From positions 1-10,398 of the forward strand of contig DASUMQ010000066.1 in NCBI GenBank assembly GCA_036277615.1: 10,398 bases of DNA. Direction: 5' to 3'. This document shows positions 1 through 9,350 of the stretch, piece after piece; positions within the stretch are counted from its first letter, which is position 1; each line of letters begins with the position of its first letter. The DNA is from RPQJ01 sp036277615. Its GTDB lineage: Bacteria; Pseudomonadota; Gammaproteobacteria; Steroidobacterales; Steroidobacteraceae. A program made the position numbers and the translations under genes. The notes beneath the pieces are model-generated. The model ran no database searches. It was given only the letters and a program-made list of their open reading frames with translations, and was not told the DNA's origin.

Positions 1-193
1 TGCGGCGTTCGGCCCGAAGGTCGTCGAGCAGCGCCCAGCCCTCGGGGCCGAGCAGGCGGATCACGATCTCGCGATCCGAGAACGACGTGTAGTTGTAGGG
101 GATCTCGCGCAGCCGCGGTGGCGGATCGAGGGCCGCCTCGGCTGCGCTGGATGCGATCGGGTTCGGGGACGCGGGATCCGGGATTGCGTTCAC
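1..193 (-). CDS. DUF3683-type FAD/FMN-binding oxidoreductase, N-terminal fragment
   Basis: Only the first 64 codons lie in the window; the gene runs off the left edge. After a Pro/Ala-rich leader of about 28 residues comes the segment LREIPYNYTSFSDREIVIRL. I recognise this as the start of the DUF3683 domain at the N-terminus of very long (over 1,000 aa) flavin and iron-sulfur oxidoreductases of Beta- and Gammaproteobacteria. From family knowledge, those proteins continue with an FAD-binding oxidase region related to D-lactate and glycolate dehydrogenases, then 4Fe-4S and Cys-rich domains; none of that is visible here. The GTG start at 193-191 overlaps the TGA stop of the upstream glucan synthase gene (GTGA), which suggests translational coupling. 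The frame is open from this GTG to the window edge. The identification is fairly sure, but the substrate is unknown. Confidence 0.8.
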   Translation of the reverse strand, partial: MNAIPDPASPNPIASSAAEAALDPPPRLREIPYNYTSFSDREIVIRLLGPEGWALLDDLRAERR

Positions 194-2898
194 TTCACGG
201 AGTCGAGCTTGGCGGTGACGGGGAGGGCCCCGCCATTGTTATCCGCCGGCATCGGCTCGAGCATCGTGGAAGGTTCGGTCGACATGACCGGCTTCGTGCC
301 CGCTTCACCGATCCAGGTGCCGGGCAGCTCGAGGCAGCTCACGATCGAGAGTACGACTGCCGCGGCATACGGTATCGACTGGATCAGCAGCACGGCGACC
401 CACACCGACAGGTCCGGGCTGCCGACGAGGCCGGTCAGGTCGCCGTCCACCTCGGGAATGTGCGACACGGCAAATGCCGCGAACCAGAGCCCGAACGCCA
501 GGAACGCTTCCTCGCGAGCCGCGGCGAAGCCCTGCAGCCAGGCGTGTCGCGCCGCGCGTTTGGGCGTGCGGAAGAACGGCCGGTCGCGTTTGACGAGCCC
601 GCTCAGCATGGCCGAGCCGATCGTGTGCGACAGGCTCAGTCCGGCCAGCGCCGCAGACACCGTCTGGCGCAGGTTCGCGCCGACACGCGAGCGGTAGAGG
701 TGCAGCAGCTTGGCCAGTTTGAACACGAACAGCGACAACGGCAGCACCGAGAACATCAGCAGCGGCGGCTCGACACTGCGCGGGAACGCGACCATCACGA
801 GCGACCACGCGAGCGCGGCGCAATTGACCAGCAGGTTGAAGCCGTCGGCAACCCACGGCAGCCAGCCCGCGATGAAGTGGTAACGCTGCCCCGGCGTGAG
901 GCCGGTGGCGCGACCGCGGAACAGCGCGGCCGCGTGTGCGCGCATGATCTGCATGGCGCCGAACGCCCAGCGCGAGCGCTGCTTCTTGAAGTCGAGGAAC
1001 GTGTCGGGCATCACGCCGCGACCGTAGCTCTGGTCCACGTACGTGGCCTCGTAGCCTTCGTCGAAGATGCGCAACCCGAGCTCGGCGTCCTCGGTGATGC
1101 ACCACTCGGCCCAGCCGATGCGCTCGAGCAGTTCGCGCCGGACGACGGTCATCGTGCCGTGCTGGATGATCGCGTTGCGCTCGTTGCGCGTGACCATGCC
1201 GATGTGGAAGAAGCCGCGGTACTCGGCGTGGCACATGGCCTTGAACGCGCTTTCGTGCGCGTCCCGGTAATCCTGCGGCGCCTGCACGACGCCCGTGCGC
1301 GGGTTGGAGAACGCGGGCACGAGGTCGCGCAGCCAGTTGGGTCGCACGATGTAGTCCGCATCGATCACCGCGATGGTGCGGACGTCGGGCGCCGTGTGTC
1401 GCAGCGCGAAGTTGAGCGCGCCCGCCTTGAAGCCCGCGAGCGGCGCCACGTGGAAGAACCGGAAGCGCGCGCCGAGCTGCGCGCAGTGCGCCTCGACGGG
1501 TCGCCAGACGTTCTCATCCACCGTGTTGTTGTCGATGACCAGCACTTCGAAGTCCGGGTAGTCGAGCGCCGCGAGCGCGTCGAGTGTCTCGATCAGCATC
1601 TGCGGCGGCTCGTTGTAGGCCGGGACGTGGATCGAAACCTTCGGCAGATCGGCGTCCGGCACGCGGCGCGGCTGGAACAGCCGAGGGTGGGTCGTGACCC
1701 AGTGGGCTTCGGCCCACTCGTGAGCCTCGGCGAAGAGCACCGCGATCACCCCGAGCATGCCGACGATCAGTACCGCGCCGACGAGCACGCTGCCGAAGGT
1801 CAGGTATTGCTGTGAGAAGTCGTACAGCGTCCAGACCACCATCGTGGCCGTCGCATAGACGACCACGGCCAGGAAACTGCGGCCGCGATTGCGCAACGTG
1901 TGGCTGTGGAAATAGAACAGCCAGAGCATGAACGCAGCCGTGAGCACGGACGCCGCCGCGAGCACGTGCCACTCCGGCACGCGCACGATGGGCGCGCGAA
2001 ACGCGAACTTCTGGTCGCGGTCGGCGTCGTAGACGCCCCAGTACGCACCTGCCTTGCCTTCCGCGGCTTCCTTCCACGGTTGGTCGAATGCTTCCATCAC
2101 GAAGTACTCGAGCCGTTCGCGTTCGGCGAAATCGAGGAAGCGGCGCAGGAACAGCGCCTGGTGGGCCACCGACGCCACGGCCGACTCGCGCGTGCGACCG
2201 TCGCTGGGCCAGCCGACCTCCGCGATCACGATCGGCTTGCCGGGGTACGTGACGCGCAGCTCGCCCAGCTTGCTGGCAACGTGCGCAACGGCCTGCTCGA
2301 CGTCCTTGCCTTCCCAGTACGGGAGCATGTGCACCGCGAGGTAGTCGACGTGCTCCACGAGTTCGGGCTTCTCGAGCCAGACGTTCCAGGGCTCCGCCGT
2401 GCTCACCGGCTGGCGGGTCGCGGCGCGTACACGGTCGAGGTGCGCCATCAGGTCCTCGATCGGCAGGTCTCCGCGCAGCACGGCTTCGTTGCCGACGACG
2501 ATGCGGGTGACGTTACGGTGAAGATTGGCCAGCCGGATCACGGCTTCGACTTCCCGCGCGTTGATCTCGCGGTCGATGCCGATCCAGGCCCCGAGCGTGA
2601 CGCTGATGCCGTGCTCCGCGGCCAGGGCCGGAACCGACCCCAGCGTGCCGAGGCTGCTGTAGGTACGCACGGCATGCGTCGTACCCGCGAGCAGTTTCAG
2701 GTCGCCCGTGATCTGGCTCACCGTCGGCTCCTCGCCGGCGATGGCGTCCTGGTCCTTCTGGTACGGCTGGAATGCGAACCCCTGGATGGTCCGCGGCCAC
2801 GCCGGTTCGGAAGTCGGGCGATTGGCCAGACCCCAGGCGGCCACCGTCAACAGGGCGAACAGGGCTACGATCAGGAGTCCCGACAGCTGTTTCATCAT
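190..2898 (-). CDS. NdvB-like membrane beta-glucan synthase: GH17 domain fused to GT2 glycosyltransferase
   Basis: A 902-aa inner-membrane protein that probably makes and remodels a beta-(1,3)-linked glucan. A first membrane segment (about residues 6-24) leads to a GH17-type domain (about 38-300). This carries GNE (acid/base candidate E138) and IAEVGWPS (nucleophile candidate E227). Three hydrophobic segments follow (about 313-390), then a cytoplasmic GT2 domain (about 418-660) with PAYNE (426-430), DAD (513-515), TED (602-604) and QRSRW (640-644), the processive-synthase signature. Further membrane segments lie at about 676-702, 711-733, 747-768, 798-813 and 828-855. GH17 placed between the first and second segments implies a periplasmic location. 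The same architecture and length occur in Pseudomonas NdvB, whose GH17 domain acts as a non-Leloir glucosyltransferase on beta-1,3-glucan. Product linkage and cyclisation cannot be read from sequence. The start is the first of two tandem ATGs (2898, 2895), with only a weak GGGTGG upstream. It is 187 bp downstream of bamD. Confidence 0.9.
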   Translation of the reverse strand: MMKQLSGLLIVALFALLTVAAWGLANRPTSEPAWPRTIQGFAFQPYQKDQDAIAGEEPTVSQITGDLKLLAGTTHAVRTYSSLGTLGSVPALAAEHGISVTLGAWIGIDREINAREVEAVIRLANLHRNVTRIVVGNEAVLRGDLPIEDLMAHLDRVRAATRQPVSTAEPWNVWLEKPELVEHVDYLAVHMLPYWEGKDVEQAVAHVASKLGELRVTYPGKPIVIAEVGWPSDGRTRESAVASVAHQALFLRRFLDFAERERLEYFVMEAFDQPWKEAAEGKAGAYWGVYDADRDQKFAFRAPIVRVPEWHVLAAASVLTAAFMLWLFYFHSHTLRNRGRSFLAVVVYATATMVVWTLYDFSQQYLTFGSVLVGAVLIVGMLGVIAVLFAEAHEWAEAHWVTTHPRLFQPRRVPDADLPKVSIHVPAYNEPPQMLIETLDALAALDYPDFEVLVIDNNTVDENVWRPVEAHCAQLGARFRFFHVAPLAGFKAGALNFALRHTAPDVRTIAVIDADYIVRPNWLRDLVPAFSNPRTGVVQAPQDYRDAHESAFKAMCHAEYRGFFHIGMVTRNERNAIIQHGTMTVVRRELLERIGWAEWCITEDAELGLRIFDEGYEATYVDQSYGRGVMPDTFLDFKKQRSRWAFGAMQIMRAHAAALFRGRATGLTPGQRYHFIAGWLPWVADGFNLLVNCAALAWSLVMVAFPRSVEPPLLMFSVLPLSLFVFKLAKLLHLYRSRVGANLRQTVSAALAGLSLSHTIGSAMLSGLVKRDRPFFRTPKRAARHAWLQGFAAAREEAFLAFGLWFAAFAVSHIPEVDGDLTGLVGSPDLSVWVAVLLIQSIPYAAAVVLSIVSCLELPGTWIGEAGTKPVMSTEPSTMLEPMPADNNGGALPVTAKLDSVK

Positions 2899-2998
2899 CC
2901 ACCCGGGGGTAAAGCGCCCGCGATTCTAGGTGCGGTGCAACATGACCGGGAGGTGCAGGATTGTCTGGAATTGGCGACACCAGGTGAAATGGGTCGCT

Positions 2999-3017
2999 GC
3001 CCGCACCAATGCGGGGC
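2999..3017. other. Small hairpin in the bamD / glucan synthase gap
   Basis: The 187-bp gap 2899-3085 holds no gene that I can support. It contains a perfect 6-bp stem, CCCGCA (3000-3005) and TGCGGG (3010-3015), with a CCAA loop. It lies about 70 bp beyond the bamD stop and about 100 bp before the synthase start. There is no T-run directly after it on either strand; the only A/T-rich patch (3020-3031) is on the bamD side. It could be a weak or factor-dependent 3' end for bamD, or chance in G+C-rich DNA. A TAGAAT (2928-2923, minus strand) could be a -10 for the synthase gene, but I see no -35 at the right spacing. Confidence 0.3.
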
Positions 3018-3085
3018 ATTTCAAACAAAAATCAGTAACTTATGGTGCAGCTACGCGGTACGTACGACCGCGTCGCGGTGAAACG

Positions 3086-3931
3086 TCAATTCCAGAAATG
3101 CCACCATGGGTCGTCGTCTTTTTTCGACTTGGAGGACGCCGGGTCGTCCTGGCCCGGGATCTGGTCGGGCGCCGCGTTGCCCTTGCGGACGTTGTCCGCA
3201 ACCTGCGCGAGGTCGTCGACGCCGAGCCGGCGATAGGCCTGCGCCAGGACCTGGAGCGCGTCGTCCACGGCCGGCGCGCCGTCGTACGACTCGATCACGC
3301 CGCGCGCACGGTTGGCAGCGCCGACGAAGGCTTCACGCTTGAGGTAGAACCGCGCGACCTCGACCTCGTACTCGGCGAGCCGGTTGCGCAGGTACACCAT
3401 GCGCTGGCGGGCATCGGCGGCGTACGGGCTCTTCGGAAACTGCTGCACGAGCGTCTGGAAGGCCTGGAACGACTTCCGGGCCTCGGAGGGCGGACGCTGG
3501 GCGAGATCCGCCTTGAACACGCGCTCGAGCCAGGAGAGCCCCGACTCGAAGTACACGAGGCCGCGAATGTAATGCGCATAGTCGACGCGCGGGTGCGTCG
3601 GGTTTTCGCGTATGAACTGTTCTGCCTGGTCGACCGCCGATTCGCCGGCGCGGTTCTTGTAGTAGGCGTAGAGCAGGTCGAGTTGTCCCTGCTTGGCCTG
3701 GTCGCTGAACGGAAACCGCGCCTCGAGCAACTCGTACCGGGCGATCGCCGCCGCGTAGTTGCCCGTGCGGACGTCCTTGCGTGCGTCGCGGTAGATCTGC
3801 TCGGGCGAGTCCCTCGCGAACTCTTCTTCGTCGTCGCCACCCCACCCGAACGTGCCGCAGCCCGCCGTGGTGGCGAATGCCACGAACAACGCGGTCAAGA
3901 CGAGGACGCGTTTCAGCGGGACGACGGGCAT
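3086..3931 (-). CDS. bamD: BamD, outer-membrane protein assembly lipoprotein
   Basis: BamD is the essential lipoprotein partner of BamA in the beta-barrel assembly complex; it sits on the inner leaflet of the outer membrane. The 281-aa product has a lipoprotein signal peptide (LKRVLVLTALFVAFATTAGC, cleavage before C25), followed by TPR-like helical repeats (about 43-250). Conserved BamD segments are visible: RFPFSDQAKQGQLDLLYAYY (72-91), NPTHPRVDYAHYIRGL (110-125) and FPKSPYAADARQRMVYLRNR (165-184). The ATG at 3931 was chosen because it gives a normal signal peptide; starting at 4033 would add 34 residues and overlap rluD. AGGA at 3944-3941 is a plausible ribosome site, 9 nt from the start. 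Residue -3 of the lipobox is Thr rather than the usual Leu. At 281 aa it is longer than E. coli BamD (245 aa) because of a charged C-terminal tail ending in DDDPWWHFWN. It is divergent from rluD, as expected for this locus. Confidence 0.95.
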   Translation of the reverse strand: MPVVPLKRVLVLTALFVAFATTAGCGTFGWGGDDEEEFARDSPEQIYRDARKDVRTGNYAAAIARYELLEARFPFSDQAKQGQLDLLYAYYKNRAGESAVDQAEQFIRENPTHPRVDYAHYIRGLVYFESGLSWLERVFKADLAQRPPSEARKSFQAFQTLVQQFPKSPYAADARQRMVYLRNRLAEYEVEVARFYLKREAFVGAANRARGVIESYDGAPAVDDALQVLAQAYRRLGVDDLAQVADNVRKGNAAPDQIPGQDDPASSKSKKDDDPWWHFWN

Positions 3932-3969
3932 GCGGGAAGGTCCTGGCCAGAGCCTGCGGGCAAACGCGA

Positions 3970-3975
3970 AGTATA
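3970..3975 (-). promoter_or_regulatory. Candidate -10 element for bamD
   Basis: In the 58-bp bamD/rluD divergent region the minus strand reads TATACT at 3975-3970, one mismatch from TATAAT. It lies 38 bp upstream of the bamD ATG, leaving a leader of roughly 30 nt that contains the AGGA ribosome site. No good -35 hexamer is seen 16-18 bp upstream, where rluD codons begin. The call rests on the -10 and on its being the only A/T-rich patch in the gap. Confidence 0.35.
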
Positions 3976-3977
3976 TA
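3972..3977 (+). promoter_or_regulatory. Candidate -10 element for rluD-pgeF, with very short leader
   Basis: TATATA (3972-3977), or TATAGA two bases later, is the only -10-like sequence before rluD. Transcription starting about 7 nt downstream would begin only 4-6 nt before the ATG at 3990. No purine-rich Shine-Dalgarno lies before that ATG (the preceding bases are TTCGCCCCC), which fits a nearly leaderless message. No clear -35 is visible. It overlaps the bamD -10 on the other strand, so the two promoters may compete for polymerase. Confidence 0.3.
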
Positions 3978-3989
3978 GAATTCGCCCCC

Positions 3990-4958
3990 ATGACGAATTC
4001 CACCGTGCGCCTGAGCCTGCAAATACCGGACACCCAGGCGGGCCAGCGGCTCGACCAGGCGTTGGCAACGCTGCTGCCCGACTACTCGCGCAGTCGCCTC
4101 AAGTCGTGGATCGAGTCGGGCGAAGTCCTCGTCGACGGCGGTGCGCGCCGGCCGCGCGACAAGGTGTTCGGCGGCGAGCAGGTCGAAGTCGCCGCGACGC
4201 TGCCGGAAGAGGGGACGGCTCGAGCGCAGTCGATACCGCTGACCGTCATGCACGAGGACGAACACGTCCTGGTCCTCGACAAGCCGGCGGGCATGGTCGT
4301 GCACCCGGGCGCGGGCAACCCCGACAGCACGCTGCAGAACGCACTGCTCGCGCACGATCCGCACCTCGCCGTGCTGCCACGCGCCGGCATCGTGCACCGG
4401 TTGGACAAGGACACGAGCGGGCTGCTGATCGTCGCGCGCACGCTGCCCGCACACACGGCGCTCGTGCGCATGCTCGAGGAACGCGAGATCCATCGCGAGT
4501 ACGAAGCCGTCTGTCGTGGCGTGATGACGGGCGGCGGCACCGTCGACGCGCCGATCGACCGCCACCCCACCGACCGCGTCCGCTTCGGCGTGCGCGAGGG
4601 GGGCCGTGAGGCCGTCTCGCACTATCGCGTGATTCGTCGTTTTCGCGCGCACACGCACGTACGCGTCCAGCTCGAGACCGGGCGCACGCATCAGATCCGC
4701 GTGCACCTCGCGCACATCGGCTATCCGCTCGTCGGTGACAAGGTGTACGGCGGGCGTCTGGCGCTGCCCAAGGGCTGCAGCGAGGAACTGCGGCAGGCCC
4801 TGCGCGATTTCCCGCGCCAGGCGCTGCACGCCGCGCGACTCAAGCTCCAGCACCCGATCACGGGCAAGCCGCTCGAAGTCGTCGCTGCACTGCCCGCCGA
4901 CCTGACAGAACTGCTCGGACGGCTCGCGGACGACGCAGTGACGGCCGCCGGCGCATGA
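3990..4958 (+). CDS. rluD: RluD, 23S rRNA pseudouridine synthase (positions 1911/1915/1917)
   Basis: RluD isomerises uridines in the helix 69 loop of 23S rRNA and supports ribosome assembly. The 322-aa product matches the family length (326 aa in E. coli). It has an N-terminal S4 RNA-binding domain (about 19-68; QRLDQALATLLPDYSRSRLK). The RluA-type catalytic domain (about 85-305) includes LDKPAGMVVHPGAGN (96-110) and the active-site motif HRLDKDTSGL, with catalytic Asp at residue 139, the same number as in E. coli RluD. It ends in the conserved GRTHQIRVHLAHIGYPLVGD (231-250). The start is the ATG at 3990; the frame is open further upstream, but that part would overlap bamD and has no family similarity. 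No Shine-Dalgarno is visible. RluC/RluA family members are the alternative, but the S4 domain plus the pgeF and bamD neighbours favour RluD. The TGA stop overlaps the pgeF ATG (ATGA). Confidence 0.95.
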   Translation: MTNSTVRLSLQIPDTQAGQRLDQALATLLPDYSRSRLKSWIESGEVLVDGGARRPRDKVFGGEQVEVAATLPEEGTARAQSIPLTVMHEDEHVLVLDKPAGMVVHPGAGNPDSTLQNALLAHDPHLAVLPRAGIVHRLDKDTSGLLIVARTLPAHTALVRMLEEREIHREYEAVCRGVMTGGGTVDAPIDRHPTDRVRFGVREGGREAVSHYRVIRRFRAHTHVRVQLETGRTHQIRVHLAHIGYPLVGDKVYGGRLALPKGCSEELRQALRDFPRQALHAARLKLQHPITGKPLEVVAALPADLTELLGRLADDAVTAAGA

Positions 4959-5722
4959 ACAGCACGCTTGCGACGAGCACCGCGTGGCTGCTGCCCGCGT
5001 GGCCCGATGCGCCCGTCAACGTGCGTGCGCTCTCGACGCGTCGTCACGGCGGCGTGAGCGCCGGTGAGTACGCGAGCTTCAACCTCGCGCAGCACGTCGG
5101 CGACGATCCGGACGCGGTCGCCGCGAATCGCGCGATCCTGCGGCGCACCGCGGCGCTGCCCTCGGAGCCGCTCTGGCTCGAACAGGTGCACGGCATCGAC
5201 GTCGTGGAGCATTCGGGCGAGGTGACGGCGGCCGCCCCGCCGCGCGCCGACGCGGCCGTCGCGTTCGAGCCGGGCCGCGTCTGTGTCGTCATGACGGCCG
5301 ACTGCCTGCCCGTCGTGTTGGTCGATCGCGCCGGTACGCGTGTCGGCGTCGCGCACGCAGGCTGGCGCGGCCTTGTCGGCGGAGTGCTCGAAGCGACGAT
5401 CGCGGCGTTGCGCTGCATGCCGTCGCAGCTGGTCGCGTGGCTCGGGCCCGCGATCGCTCAGGGCGCGTTCGAAGTCGGCGCGGAAGTGCGCAGTGCGTTC
5501 GTCGAGAAAGACGCGGCGAACGGGGCCGCGTTCGTGCCCAACGCGAACGACCGCTTTCAGGCCGACCTGTATGTCCTCGCACGAAACACGCTCGCACGCG
5601 CGGGTGTCCGCAGCGTGAGCGGCGGCGGTCACTGTACGAGCGCCGAGCCGGAACAGTTCTATTCGTTCCGACGCGACTGTGGTCGCACCGGCCGCATGGC
5701 GACGCTGGCGTGGCTCGCGTGA
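4955..5722 (+). CDS. pgeF: PgeF (YfiH), peptidoglycan editing factor, Cu/Zn-type multicopper-oxidoreductase-like family
   Basis: This 255-aa protein belongs to the YfiH/YlmD (DUF152, formerly laccase domain) family. In E. coli PgeF helps keep incorrect residues out of peptidoglycan stem peptides; related proteins have purine nucleoside phosphorylase or adenosine deaminase activity. The metal-binding triad is visible: His in QVHG (H79), Cys in TADCLPV (C117) and His in AHAGWRG (H134). Other conserved parts are SFNLAQHVGDD (41-51), WLGPAIAQGAFEVG (162-175) and FYSFRRDCGRTGRMA (235-249). The ATG overlaps the rluD stop and has no clear ribosome site of its own, so translation is probably coupled to rluD. 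Family membership is secure; which activity dominates here is not shown by the sequence. Confidence 0.93.
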   Translation: MNSTLATSTAWLLPAWPDAPVNVRALSTRRHGGVSAGEYASFNLAQHVGDDPDAVAANRAILRRTAALPSEPLWLEQVHGIDVVEHSGEVTAAAPPRADAAVAFEPGRVCVVMTADCLPVVLVDRAGTRVGVAHAGWRGLVGGVLEATIAALRCMPSQLVAWLGPAIAQGAFEVGAEVRSAFVEKDAANGAAFVPNANDRFQADLYVLARNTLARAGVRSVSGGGHCTSAEPEQFYSFRRDCGRTGRMATLAWLA

Positions 5723-5781
5723 GGGGAGCCGCACTGACTGCGTGATAGAGTCGTCACTCAAGAATTCGAACCGGACCGTCC

Positions 5782-6561
5782 TTGACCACACTGCAGTTGA
5801 TCGTCGCGTTCACGGCGTTGAGCGGCGCGCTGAGCGCGGTCGCGGCTGGCCTCTTCCTGACACTCGGCGACGCCCGGCGCGCGGCACTGCTGCCGCACCT
5901 CGTGAGCTTCGCGACCGGCACGTTGCTGGGCGCAGCATTCCTCGGGCTGATCCCGCACGCACTCGACGCCGCCGGCGCGAACGCTACTCACCGGGTCGGC
6001 CTCGCGCTGCTGCTCGGGATCATGCTGTTCTTCCTGCTCGAGAAACTCGTGCTCTGGCGGCACTGCCACGACGACCCGTGCGAGGCGCACTCGCCGAGCC
6101 ACGCGTCGCGCGATCGCGCCTCCGCCAACCTGATCCTCGTCGGTGACACGTTCCACAACCTGCTCGACGGCGTGCTCGTCGCGGCCGCGTTCATGACGGA
6201 CCCGCACCTCGGCATCGTCACGGCACTCGCGGTGTTCGCCCACGAGATCCCGCAGGAGGTCGGTGACCTGGCGATCCTGCTGCACGGCGGGTTCTCGCGC
6301 CGACGCGCGATGACGCTGAACCTGGTCTCGAGCCTGACCTCGGTCGTCGGCGGCGTAATCGCCTATTTCGCGCTGAGCACGGCGCTCGAGCTGCTCCCGT
6401 ACGCGCTGGCGTTCGCCGCGGCGAGCTTCATCTACGTCGCGGTTGCCGACCTGATCCCGGGACTGCACCGACGGGTCGACATGCGCGCGGGGGTCGAACA
6501 GGTCGTCTTCATCGCGCTCGGCGTGGCGCTGGTGTATTTCAGTCACCAGGGAATGCATTGA
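5782..6561 (+). CDS. ZIP-family divalent metal transporter, TTG start
   Basis: A 259-aa inner-membrane protein expected to import zinc or a related divalent metal. Hydrophobic segments lie at about 5-27, 36-60, 71-92, 117-138, 143-168, 178-200, 206-227 and 238-255, giving the eight of the ZIP fold. The metal-site motifs are HNLLDG (125-130, fourth segment) and HEIPQEVGD (154-162, fifth segment). The second resembles the LIV-1 subfamily signature HExPHExGD with Gln for the second His. The loop between segments three and four (93-110) is rich in His and Cys (RHCHDDPCEAHSPSH), a likely metal-sensing or binding loop. The start is TTG at 5782, because the frame closes upstream at a TAG (5746) with no ATG or GTG between; GGA at 5773 is a weak ribosome site. 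It lies 59 bp after pgeF and before clpB, a position empty in E. coli. The metal specificity is unknown. Confidence 0.88.
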   Translation: MTTLQLIVAFTALSGALSAVAAGLFLTLGDARRAALLPHLVSFATGTLLGAAFLGLIPHALDAAGANATHRVGLALLLGIMLFFLLEKLVLWRHCHDDPCEAHSPSHASRDRASANLILVGDTFHNLLDGVLVAAAFMTDPHLGIVTALAVFAHEIPQEVGDLAILLHGGFSRRRAMTLNLVSSLTSVVGGVIAYFALSTALELLPYALAFAAASFIYVAVADLIPGLHRRVDMRAGVEQVVFIALGVALVYFSHQGMH

Positions 6562-6563
6562 GG

Positions 6564-6675
6564 AAGGGGATAGGGGATAGGGGATAGTGGATAGTGCAGA
6601 GACACCTCCGGTGTCCGCAGGCTCCGTCCGGGGCCGAAGGCTCGTCCGTCACTATCCGCTATCCCCTATCCCCTT
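6564..6675. repeat. Heptamer-based imperfect inverted repeat with internal hairpins
   Basis: The left arm (6564-6596) is AAG plus three GGGATAG heptamers, one TGGATAG and TG. The right arm (6650-6675) reads, as its reverse complement, AAG plus two GGGATAG, one CGGATAG and TG. The arms therefore pair over 26 bases with one mismatch and one extra heptamer on the left. Inside, GACACC-TCC-GGTGTC (6601-6615) forms a perfect small stem, and GGCTCC (6620-6625) can pair with GGGGCC (6630-6635) with one G-T pair. The element begins 2 bp after the ZIP stop codon. It may act as a 3'-end structure for the ZIP message, or be a REP/MITE-like dispersed element; short GGGATAG-like tandem repeats between genes are known in several high-G+C Gammaproteobacteria. 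Copy number elsewhere cannot be seen here. Confidence 0.75.
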
Positions 6676-6700
6676 TAAATCCCGGCTCCTGTCCCTATTT
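6673..6700 (+). promoter_or_regulatory. Candidate sigma-32 (RpoH) heat-shock promoter of clpB
   Basis: CTTTAAA (6673-6679) matches the sigma-32 -35 consensus CTTGAAA at 6 of 7 bases. CCCTATTT (6693-6700) matches the -10 consensus CCCCATnT at 7 of 8. The spacer is 13 bp, within the normal range. Transcription would start near 6707, leaving a leader of about 29 nt. clpB is a classic sigma-32 target, which supports the call. The first three bases of the -35 box are the end of the right arm of the heptamer repeat. Confidence 0.7.
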
Positions 6701-6735
6701 AACGCTGCACCTCGGACACGCGCGGACCTCTCCCC

Positions 6736-9324
<2,589 letters not shown>

Positions 9325-9350
9325 TCCGCCGCCGATTGCCCTCACCCCGA

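Noticed and set aside
118..1815. A 565-codon plus-strand open frame opposite the glucan synthase
   Set aside because: Arg/His/Glu-rich composition typical of antisense frames in high-G+C genes; the minus-strand GT2/GH17 motifs are clear.
2923..2928. TAGAAT (minus strand) as a full promoter for the glucan synthase gene
   Set aside because: The hexamer is fair, but 15-19 bp upstream is G+C-rich with no -35-like sequence; it is mentioned only as a possibility.
1900..3081. A 393-codon plus-strand open frame opposite the GH17 part and the gap
   Set aside because: It is antisense to a recognised domain and has no family features; its extension into the 2899-3085 gap does not look coding.
2930..4609. 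A 559-codon plus-strand open frame opposite bamD and overlapping rluD
   Set aside because: The translation is low-complexity and Arg-rich, and it conflicts with two clear genes.
3333..4853. A 506-codon minus-strand open frame opposite rluD
   Set aside because: It is an antisense shadow that runs into bamD out of frame, with no recognisable domain.
4721..5791. A 356-codon minus-strand open frame opposite pgeF
   Set aside because: Antisense of PgeF codons; no family resemblance.
5758..6558. A 266-codon minus-strand open frame opposite the ZIP gene
   Set aside because: It is a hydrophilic Arg/Glu/Gln-rich mirror of a membrane protein gene, the usual antisense effect.
6564..6675. The heptamer repeat as an insertion sequence or CRISPR array
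   Set aside because: It has no transposase and no regular spacers; the units are tandem 7-mers arranged as an inverted pair.
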